Below, piece after piece: positions 1-5,552 of a stretch of 12,630 nucleotides of DNA. Positions within the stretch are counted from its first letter, which is position 1. Every line of letters begins with the position of its first letter. The translations under genes and the position numbers were made by a program. Origin of the DNA: an uncultured Eubacteriales bacterium (GTDB taxonomy: Bacteria; Bacillota; Clostridia; Lachnospirales; Anaerotignaceae); NCBI GenBank assembly GCA_900548595.1, contig URLB01000056.1, positions 1 to 12,630 of the forward strand, in the 5' to 3' direction. The notes below the pieces were generated by a model. That model was given only the letters and a program-made list of their open reading frames with translations, made no database searches and had not been told where the DNA came from.

Positions 1-185
1 CTACCTTGTTGACCAATGAGGTAGTCAGTGAAAGTGTGAAAGGATTTGTGGCAGAGGGTGCGTTGGCGTTGTCGGTAAATGCCGGGATTGAAGATATAAT
101 TAATACAATACATGCTCATCCGACTGTGTCGGAAGCCGTCAGAGAAGCTGCTTTGGCTGCCGATGGAAGAGCGATACACGGCTGA
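1..185 (+). CDS. lpdA: Dihydrolipoamide dehydrogenase (E3), C-terminal fragment
   Basis: Only the last 60 or so residues lie in the window; codons are read from base 3 and the stop is TGA at 183-185. The fragment contains the E3 C-terminal dimerisation-domain signature: an EGALAL stretch, then NTIHAHPTVSEAVREAAL and the ending GRAIHG. In this family the second His of HAHPT (bases 117-119) and the Glu five residues on (132-134) form the His-Glu pair that acts as acid/base at the active site of the partner subunit, and both are present. The enzyme reoxidises dihydrolipoyl groups with NAD+ in 2-oxoacid dehydrogenase or glycine cleavage complexes. Which complex it serves cannot be judged because the upstream genes are outside the window. 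Other flavin disulfide reductases are less likely given the intact HAHPT motif. Confidence 0.88.
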   Translation, partial: TLLTNEVVSESVKGFVAEGALALSVNAGIEDIINTIHAHPTVSEAVREAALAADGRAIHG

Positions 186-196
186 TATAATAGGGG

Positions 197-217
197 TTAG
201 TTATAAATTCTAACTAA
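197..217 (+). terminator. Weak AU-rich hairpin after lpdA
   Basis: TTAGTTA (197-203) pairs perfectly with TAACTAA (211-217) around a 7-base loop, 12 bases after the lpdA stop. The stem has only one G-C pair and no proper T-tract follows, so it is at best a weak terminator or a 3'-end stabiliser. Confidence 0.25.
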
Positions 218-255
218 GATGGATTTTAATAATTACGATATAAAGTATAATGTGA

Positions 256-284
256 TTGAATTAACGCCTGTGTGCTACTATAAT
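256..284 (+). promoter_or_regulatory. Sigma-A type promoter of the AI-2E family gene
   Basis: A -35 like TTGAAT (256-261), a 17-base spacer and a perfect TATAAT (279-284). A second overlapping TATAAT begins at 284. Transcription would start near 291, leaving a short leader before the AGGAG at 304-308. The promoter makes this gene independent of lpdA. Confidence 0.65.
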
Positions 285-316
285 ATAATTACAAATATAT
301 GTTAGGAGCTGGGCTG

Positions 317-1516
317 ATGAATTCAAATAACAAGAAAAATTATATATACTGGATGTTTGCCATTTTCGGTGCAATTGCCCTTAATGTTGCTCTTTTCTTT
401 TTGATATTCCGCTTTAAAGAGTTCGGAGGAGTAATAGGAAAAATAATGGCAATACTCAAGCCGATGATTTACGGAGCGGCAATCGCTTATCTGCTTAAAC
501 CCGTATGTAACACATATGAGAATAAGCTGAATGAGCACTTACCGAGTAAGCTGAAAAAAATGTCGAAGGCCCTTGCGATAACGGGAAGTATGCTTACGAT
601 GTGCATTATCGTATATCTTCTGCTTATAATAATCATACCGCAGGTTGTAAACAGCGTAACCTCACTTATAAATACCTTGCCAGATAAGCTGAACTATGCT
701 GCGTCTTGGCTTGAGGAAACGCTTAAAGAGGATACGGTTGTAGCAAACTATATAACGGAAAATTATATAATGCTGAAAGATACGGCAATTGAATGGATAT
801 CTAATGAACTTATACCGAATATGCAGAATATTCAGAATATATTGGCAGGAGTAGGTATTCAGATATGGAACAGCGTTATGTTCCTGAAAAATTTACTGAT
901 AGGACTTATTATAGCTGTATACTTGCTTGCCTCCAGAAAGAAATTTGCGGTACAGGGCAAAATGGTGTTGTATAGCATAGTTAAAACAAAATGGGCAGAT
1001 AAGATATTAACGGAACTGAAATACGCCGATAATACGTTTGTAGGCTTTATCAACGGAAAAATTTTGGACTCTGCTATCATAGGCGTTATATGTTATGTTT
1101 GCTGTCTTATATTTAAGTTTCCGAACGCCATGCTTGTTTCGGTAATAGTAGGAGTAACTAATATAATACCGTTTTTCGGACCGTTTATCGGGGCAATACC
1201 TTCGGCACTTCTTATATTTATAGAGTCTCCGTTAAAATCTCTTTGGTTTTTGATATTTATAGTTGTTCTTCAGCAGGTTGACGGAAATATCATCGGGCCG
1301 AAAATACTCGGAAATTCAACTGGTCTGTCAAGCTTTTGGGTATTGTTTTCAATACTTGTATTCGGCGGATTGTGGGGGTTTGTCGGAATGGTAATAGGAG
1401 TTCCTCTTTTTGCCGTTATTTATGACATAGCTAAAAAGCTTGTATTCTGTGGGTTGAAACGCAACGGAAAAGAAGATATGATTCCTTTAAGGTCTGAGGA
1501 AGAGACAACGGAATAA
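317..1516 (+). CDS. AI-2E family (TqsA/YdiK/PerM-type) membrane protein
   Basis: A 399-residue polytopic membrane protein. The start at 317 is preferred over an in-frame ATG at 299 because AGGAG (304-308) sits 8 bases upstream and would fall inside the longer version. Hydrophobic segments lie near the N-terminus (two), around residue 95, then a soluble, amphipathic middle part, then four to five helices in the C-terminal half. Diagnostic family motifs are TNIIPFFGPFIGA at about 281-293 and QQVDGNIIGPKILG at 319-332, followed by a glycine-rich FGGLWGFVGMVIGVPLFAV segment. Members include E. coli TqsA, linked to autoinducer-2 export, and proteins implicated in Na+(Li+)/H+ antiport; the substrate here cannot be assigned. 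The C-terminus is charged and probably cytoplasmic. It is monocistronic between its promoter and a bidirectional terminator. Confidence 0.9.
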   Translation: MNSNNKKNYIYWMFAIFGAIALNVALFFLIFRFKEFGGVIGKIMAILKPMIYGAAIAYLLKPVCNTYENKLNEHLPSKLKKMSKALAITGSMLTMCIIVYLLLIIIIPQVVNSVTSLINTLPDKLNYAASWLEETLKEDTVVANYITENYIMLKDTAIEWISNELIPNMQNIQNILAGVGIQIWNSVMFLKNLLIGLIIAVYLLASRKKFAVQGKMVLYSIVKTKWADKILTELKYADNTFVGFINGKILDSAIIGVICYVCCLIFKFPNAMLVSVIVGVTNIIPFFGPFIGAIPSALLIFIESPLKSLWFLIFIVVLQQVDGNIIGPKILGNSTGLSSFWVLFSILVFGGLWGFVGMVIGVPLFAVIYDIAKKLVFCGLKRNGKEDMIPLRSEEETTE

Positions 1517-1543
1517 CAGTAGATAACTTTGTATTTTAAATAA

Positions 1544-1603
1544 AAAATCACCTTTTACATTGTCGGGCATAAACGCTGCGGTAAATAAAAGGTGATTTTA
1601 TTT
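1544..1603. terminator. Bidirectional terminator between AI-2E gene and SDR
   Basis: AAAATCACCTTTTA (1544-1557) is the exact reverse complement of 1586-1599, giving a 14-bp stem with a 28-base loop. T-rich sequence follows on the + strand (to about 1605), and A-rich sequence precedes it, giving a T-rich tail on the - strand. It lies between convergent stops and can serve both genes. The large loop is unusual. Confidence 0.75.
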
Positions 1604-1621
1604 TTATCTGATAATTGTTAA

Positions 1622-2362
1622 TTAAATAAATGCTCCGCCGTCGACAATAATATTTTGTCCTGTTACAAAGTCGGCATGTGCGATAAGTGCGTATACTGTC
1701 TGCGCTATATCTTCGGGAACAGCCACTTTCTGAAGAGGAGTTTCGCCGGCAAGTTTATCTATATGGCCTGTTCTGCCTTCCACCCAACGTGTAAGCACTA
1801 TACCGGGAGCAACGCCGATAACTCTTACTTCCGGAGCAAGAACCCTTGCAAGCGATTTTGTTATGCTTATTTCCGCCGCCTTACTTGCGGCATAGGCTAT
1901 GGAGCTTCCTAAACCTGTTACGCCTGCTATGGAAGTGATATTGATTATAACGCCATGGCTTTTTTTCAAAGCGTCGGCTGCTGCACGGCACATAAAAAAT
2001 GTCCCCTTTACATTAAGGGCAAATATATCATCGAAATACTCGCTTTTCATACCGTCGAGGTCTTTATGATCGACAAAGTGCGTTCTTCCTGCATTATTTA
2101 CAAGAATGTCAAGTTGTCCGAAATCTTTTATTACATCCGCTATCATTGCCTTGCATTGATCGTCGTCGGACACGTCAGCCTTATAAACGCCACATTTTAC
2201 ACCGAGAGCCTCGACCTCGGATTTAGCCTCAAAAGCTTCCTTTTCGGAATGAGCATAGTTTATGCAGATGTTTGTACCTTCCTGTGCAAGACGGAGAGCT
2301 ACTCCTTTTCCTACGCCGGTACCGCCGCCTGTTATAAGAGCTACTTTTTCTTTGATATCCAT
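1622..2362 (-). CDS. SDR-family oxidoreductase, FabG-like
   Basis: A 246-residue classical short-chain dehydrogenase/reductase, the usual family length. The start at 2362 is fixed by a strong GGAGG (2371-2375) 8 bases upstream; a longer in-frame start exists but has no such site. The Rossmann nucleotide-binding motif TGGGTGVG is at residues 11-18 and NNAG at 89-92. The catalytic tetrad is complete: Asn117, Ser144, Tyr157 and Lys161 (YAASK). The C-terminal TGQNIIVDGGAF is typical of 3-oxoacyl-ACP reductase-like members. NADP(H) use is plausible from the NYAHS sequence after beta-2 but not proven. It stands alone, without fatty-acid synthesis genes nearby, so a dedicated role in fatty-acid synthesis is unlikely; reduction of a ketone or oxidation of a sugar or steroid-type alcohol is equally possible. 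Confidence 0.9.
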   Translation of the reverse strand: MDIKEKVALITGGGTGVGKGVALRLAQEGTNICINYAHSEKEAFEAKSEVEALGVKCGVYKADVSDDDQCKAMIADVIKDFGQLDILVNNAGRTHFVDHKDLDGMKSEYFDDIFALNVKGTFFMCRAAADALKKSHGVIINITSIAGVTGLGSSIAYAASKAAEISITKSLARVLAPEVRVIGVAPGIVLTRWVEGRTGHIDKLAGETPLQKVAVPEDIAQTVYALIAHADFVTGQNIIVDGGAFI

Positions 2363-2394
2363 TTTATATGCCTCCTTATTAATTAATTTATTAA

Positions 2395-2423
2395 ATGGTA
2401 GCATAAGCATATGATTTTGTAAA
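2395..2423 (-). promoter_or_regulatory. Possible promoter of the SDR gene
   Basis: On the - strand TTTACA (2418-2423) and TACCAT (2395-2400) are 17 bases apart and 20 bases upstream of the ribosome binding site. The -10 matches only 4 of 6 consensus bases, so this is a weak candidate in an AT-rich stretch. Confidence 0.3.
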
Positions 2424-2563
2424 TTGTGATTAATAACGAAAAAAATAATAGGCGTATTATGTTGAAAATAACTTTATAAATTCTATAAGTATATTAATAT
2501 TGTATATTAAAAGTGTGATAATACAGACTGTTTTAAAAGATACGGCAAATAAATATTGACATA

Positions 2564-2592
2564 TTGATACAAAATAATTTCTCTGATATATT
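2564..2592 (+). promoter_or_regulatory. Promoter of the MATE gene, extended -10
   Basis: TTGATA (2564-2569), a 17-base spacer and TATATT (2587-2592), with TG at 2584-2585 giving an extended -10. Transcription would begin near 2599. That rules out the upstream in-frame ATG at 2598 as a start and supports the start at 2637. Confidence 0.65.
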
Positions 2593-2636
2593 ACTTAATG
2601 GTTTTTAGATTACGGGAATGTTTGGGGGAACAAAGT

Positions 2637-4001
2637 ATGGCGCGTGAAAATGATCTTGGAAACGACTCTATAGGTTCGCTTGTATTAAAACTTGCTGTGC
2701 CGACAATGATAGCTCAGTTTGTTAATGTGCTTTACAGCATTATAGACAGGATATATATAGGAAATATACCCGGTGAAGGGGCGCTTGCCCTTGCCGGCGT
2801 AGGTATATGCGGACCGATAGTTACGCTTCTTACATCTTTCGGAACACTTATAGGACTGGGCGGTTCAATATTAATGGCAATGAAGATGGGCGAGGGGAAT
2901 ATGAAAAAGGCAAAGCAGATATTGTCCAATTCATTCCTTATGCTCATAATATTTTCGATTGTTTTGACCGTAACGTTTTTTATAATAAAAGATAATCTGC
3001 TTATGTGGTTCGGAGCAAGTGAAACGACATTTCCGTATGCGGATACATATATGAAAATATATACGGCAGGAACGTTTTTTGCATTGATGTCATTGGGACT
3101 GAATTATTTTATAAATTGTCAAGGCTTTTCGACAATAGGAATGGCTACGGTTCTTGTCGGGGCGGTTACGAATATTATTTTGGATCCCGTATTTATATTT
3201 GTATTTGATATGGGCGTTGCGGGAGCGGCTATAGCGACTGTAATTGCACAGATACTGTCCTGCTTATTTGCGCTTTTCTTTCTTTTCGGGAAAAGACCGC
3301 CTGTAAAAATATCTTTCGGAGGATATTCAGCCGGGATTATGTTAAGAATAGTAGCCATAGGTCTTTCACCGTTTTTAATTTTGGCTACAGACAGCGTTAT
3401 AATGATAGTTATGAATACCGTGCTTCAAAAAACGGGAGGAACAAGCGCCGATATGCTTATTGCGGCTGCAACTATAGTGCAGAGCTATATGATGCTTATA
3501 ACGGGGCCTTTAGGAGGTATAAGCGGAGGCACACAAGCAATAATCAGCTTTAATTACGGCGCAGGAAAAACAGATAGAGTAAGGGCGGCAGAGAAAAAAA
3601 TATTGTTGATGTGCGTTGTATTTACGGGAGTAATGTTTATTGCCTCCAGATTTCTTGCGGAAGCATTTGCGGGAATATTCATTACGGGAGCGGAAGAAAT
3701 CGCTCTTGCAGGCTGGGGGATAAGAACATTTACGCTTGCCATAATACCGCTTGCCTTTCAGTATGCCCTTGTTGACGGACTTACCGCAATGGGAAGAACA
3801 AAAACTGCTCTGTTCCTATCTATGTTCAGAAAAGGATCCTATGCACTGCTTATAGTCATATTCGCTTTTGTTCTGGGCGCAAGAAATGCATTTTATGCGG
3901 AACCTGTGGTAGACCTTGTAGGCGCAATAATGTCAACAACTATTTTCTTACTGGTATTTGAGAAACACATGAAAAACAGGATGGAAGCCGAAATAATTTA
4001 A
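2637..4001 (+). CDS. MATE family efflux transporter
   Basis: A 454-residue membrane protein, the normal MATE length, with about twelve hydrophobic segments in two similar halves. The start at 2637 follows a GGGGGA ribosome binding site (2624-2629) at proper spacing. Family features are the N-terminal LVLKLAVPTMIAQFVNVLYSIIDRIYIG segment, TNIILDPVFIF at about 178-188 followed by GVAGAAIATVIAQ, and QAIISFNYGAG at 300-310 in the second half. These match the bacterial MepA/DinF-type branch. Members export drugs or cationic organic compounds in exchange for Na+ or H+; neither ion nor substrate can be read from the sequence here. The gene is divergent from the SDR gene and followed by its own terminator, so it is probably monocistronic. 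No regulator of the MarR or TetR type lies beside it. Confidence 0.93.
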   Translation: MARENDLGNDSIGSLVLKLAVPTMIAQFVNVLYSIIDRIYIGNIPGEGALALAGVGICGPIVTLLTSFGTLIGLGGSILMAMKMGEGNMKKAKQILSNSFLMLIIFSIVLTVTFFIIKDNLLMWFGASETTFPYADTYMKIYTAGTFFALMSLGLNYFINCQGFSTIGMATVLVGAVTNIILDPVFIFVFDMGVAGAAIATVIAQILSCLFALFFLFGKRPPVKISFGGYSAGIMLRIVAIGLSPFLILATDSVIMIVMNTVLQKTGGTSADMLIAAATIVQSYMMLITGPLGGISGGTQAIISFNYGAGKTDRVRAAEKKILLMCVVFTGVMFIASRFLAEAFAGIFITGAEEIALAGWGIRTFTLAIIPLAFQYALVDGLTAMGRTKTALFLSMFRKGSYALLIVIFAFVLGARNAFYAEPVVDLVGAIMSTTIFLLVFEKHMKNRMEAEII

Positions 4002-4008
4002 AGTTTAC

Positions 4009-4034
4009 AAGCGCTCGTTTAGGGCGCTTTTTTA
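4009..4034 (+). terminator. Rho-independent terminator of the MATE gene
   Basis: AAGCGCTC (4009-4016) pairs with GGGCGCTT (4022-4029) with one G-U pair, around the 5-base loop GTTTA. Six T residues (4028-4033) follow directly. It begins 7 bases after the stop codon. Confidence 0.88.
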
Positions 4035-4252
4035 TATGCATGTAGTTTCGCAAAAATTATAAATACGGTTAAATTGTGGTGAAAGTGTAAAAACACAAGT
4101 ATTAAATTATATTGAATATGTATAAATCAGAGGCTGAAAATACAATGTTTCCAAGTGTGCGGTTATGATTAAAGATTTTAATTATAGATATATTAAATAA
4201 AAACATACGAAAAAAATGACTATAACCGACAAAAGACGATACAATAGGAATT

Positions 4253-4282
4253 TTGACCGAAAAACCATTTTTTTGATAAAAT
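4253..4282 (+). promoter_or_regulatory. Promoter of the unidentified two-gene unit
   Basis: TTGACC (4253-4258), an 18-base spacer and TAAAAT (4277-4282), with TGA directly before the -10 (4274-4276), an extended -10 arrangement. Transcription would start near 4289. Bases 4035-4252 before it are AT-rich and hold no gene I can support. Confidence 0.5.
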
Positions 4283-4312
4283 ATAACATATAAAGTCTAC
4301 GAATACGTTTTG

Positions 4313-4327
4313 ACAGGCTCTGCCTGT
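4313..4327 (+). repeat. Perfect inverted repeat at the 5' end of the hypothetical gene
   Basis: ACAGGC (4313-4318) and GCCTGT (4322-4327) are exact reverse complements around the 3-base loop TCT. The repeat ends one base before the ATG at 4328. In RNA it would form a short stable hairpin; in DNA it could be an operator. It also overlaps a TTGACA (4310-4315) that has no matching -10. Confidence 0.55.
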
Positions 4328-5047
4328 ATGAGAGAGGGGAGCATTATAAAAAAGAGAGTAGTTTTATGTATGACGGCTGCCGCCGTATGTTTCTGCTGTA
4401 TTAATAAGATTATTCAAAATGATGTTTCCGCCGAAAACTTATATTCGGATAACGGCGTAAGGGTTGAAATAGAAAACGCCGAAACGGGAACCGTATACGA
4501 AACCGAACTTTTAAACTGTACCCGGACAACAAAAATACTGAATGTAAATACAACTGATAAAACGGTTAAAAAAGGATTGACGTTACAAGGGGACTTTGAA
4601 GTTCCGGCAGAAGAGGAAGAATGGATACCGTCGGGGACTTCAAAAAATACGGAGTATGATAAGACGATTTCAGTAAAAGCAACTCTTTACATGGAGTATA
4701 CTACCGGCGTTGGTTGGAACGGATATGACTATTACGAAACGTATTTACTGGAAAGGGTAAGCGGAGAATGGGAAATTATTGATAAAACAGTTACTATATA
4801 TGACAAAACCTATGATGTGGTTTGCATTGACGGTGATGAAGCTAAGAAACAAGTGAGAAATGATATTAAAATAAGTGATGATGTATACAATTTTAAGAAT
4901 AGAACCGAATTTGATAAATTTGTAAGCAGTGAGGACCCGACTTGTTATGTGGCGGCGGCAATGGAGTGCCATATTGTCAGAATGTCGGAACCGTGGATAT
5001 TCAGAGTCAGTGAAACTATCATAGAAAATTATCAGAGGTGGTCTTGA
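4328..5047 (+). CDS. Unrecognised secreted or membrane-anchored protein
   Basis: I do not recognise a family. From the ATG at 4328 the protein has 239 residues. Residues 6-10 (IIKKR) and the hydrophobic run from V11 to I25 form a signal peptide or anchor, with a possible signal-peptidase site after VSA at residue 35. No convincing lipobox is seen despite four Cys between 14 and 24. The rest is polar, rich in Thr, Glu, Asp and aromatic residues with many beta-type alternating stretches, which suggests an extracytoplasmic beta-rich domain. The start is uncertain: a good GAGGGG site (4334-4339) lies downstream of ATG 4328 and is correctly spaced for the ATA codon at 4346, while ATG 4328 has only a weak AGG. 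The stop overlaps the next gene's ATG by one base, so the two are coupled. Confidence 0.6.
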   Translation: MREGSIIKKRVVLCMTAAAVCFCCINKIIQNDVSAENLYSDNGVRVEIENAETGTVYETELLNCTRTTKILNVNTTDKTVKKGLTLQGDFEVPAEEEEWIPSGTSKNTEYDKTISVKATLYMEYTTGVGWNGYDYYETYLLERVSGEWEIIDKTVTIYDKTYDVVCIDGDEAKKQVRNDIKISDDVYNFKNRTEFDKFVSSEDPTCYVAAAMECHIVRMSEPWIFRVSETIIENYQRWS

Positions 5048-5505
5048 TGAGAAAAAGCATTATGTTTTCGGTATTTGCAACGGCTTCGTTTTTGATAATG
5101 ATAGTTTACTGCATGGTTTACGGATACACTACCGAACAGCTTGAATTTACGTTTTATGCAGGAGATAAATATGTGATGCTGTTATGGTGGTTACCGTATA
5201 TACTTATTTTTTTAGCCGGTATTTTTTCAGCGTGTGCTGTTTTTACAGTCGGAAACGACAGAAAAGAAACAATGACTATCGCCGTACTCAGCCTTGCGGT
5301 AGGAATAGGCATAGCGGTATTTACAGTTCTTGCCGTAAAAATGGTTATAAAACTGCCTTTTCTCGGGGGAGGAAGAACGGCGATAAATTGGAGCAGCAGC
5401 AGTGCAAAGCCGTCTATGGTTTTGGCAGGCGTTTTTACCGCTAATTCAATCAGACATTTTTTAAGACTCGGAAAATATAAAGAACAGGAGATAAGCGGAA
5501 ATTAA
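5047..5505 (+). CDS. Unrecognised small integral membrane protein
   Basis: A 152-residue protein with no family I can name. The ATG at 5047 shares its A with the TGA stop of the preceding gene, and GAGGTG (5035-5040) sits 6 bases upstream, inside the end of that gene; this is classic translational coupling. Three membrane segments are evident at about 5-27, 43-68 and 76-101. A Gly-rich, Ser-rich stretch (LPFLGGGRTAINWSSSSAK, from 103) follows, then a weaker hydrophobic patch and a basic tail. The segment between helices 1 and 2 is acidic and aromatic. It contains WW (47-48) at the start of helix 2. Coupling to a secreted protein suggests that the two products act together at the membrane, perhaps as anchor and extracytoplasmic partner, but this is inference. 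Confidence 0.72.
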   Translation: MRKSIMFSVFATASFLIMIVYCMVYGYTTEQLEFTFYAGDKYVMLLWWLPYILIFLAGIFSACAVFTVGNDRKETMTIAVLSLAVGIGIAVFTVLAVKMVIKLPFLGGGRTAINWSSSSAKPSMVLAGVFTANSIRHFLRLGKYKEQEISGN

Positions 5506-5517
5506 TATCTTATACTG

Positions 5518-5547
5518 AAAAAGCGTACCTTAAAAGGTACGCTTTTG
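5518..5547. terminator. Bidirectional terminator between hypothetical pair and alaS
   Basis: AAAAGCGTACCTT (5519-5531) is the exact reverse complement of 5534-5546, giving a 13-bp interrupted palindrome in which the innermost A-T pairs would open as the loop. On the - strand it ends in CTTTTT, a good tail for alaS. On the + strand TTTT is followed by GGTTTATT, a weaker tail. It starts 12 bases after the + gene's stop and ends 6 bases from the alaS stop. Confidence 0.8.
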
Positions 5548-5552
5548 GTTTA

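Noticed and set aside
317..1516. Calling the AI-2E family protein an autoinducer-2 exporter
   Set aside because: The family name comes from one E. coli member; other members have been linked to ion antiport, so no substrate is assigned.
1955..2386. Open frame on the + strand opposite the SDR gene
   Set aside because: Shadow of a well-conserved SDR coding region; Cys- and aromatic-rich composition typical of antisense frames.
2598..2636. Longer N-terminus for the MATE protein
   Set aside because: The ATG at 2598 coincides with the predicted transcription start and lacks a ribosome binding site; MARENDLGN at 2637 has one and matches the family's usual N-terminus.
4160..4228. Inverted repeat CGGTTAT (4160-4166) and ATAACCG (4222-4228)
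   Set aside because: Only 7 bases each with a 55-base gap in AT-rich DNA; not distinguishable from chance by eye.
4310..4327. TTG at 4310 as start of the hypothetical secreted gene
   Set aside because: No ribosome binding site precedes it and its codons run through the inverted repeat; ATG 4328 or ATA 4346 is more plausible.
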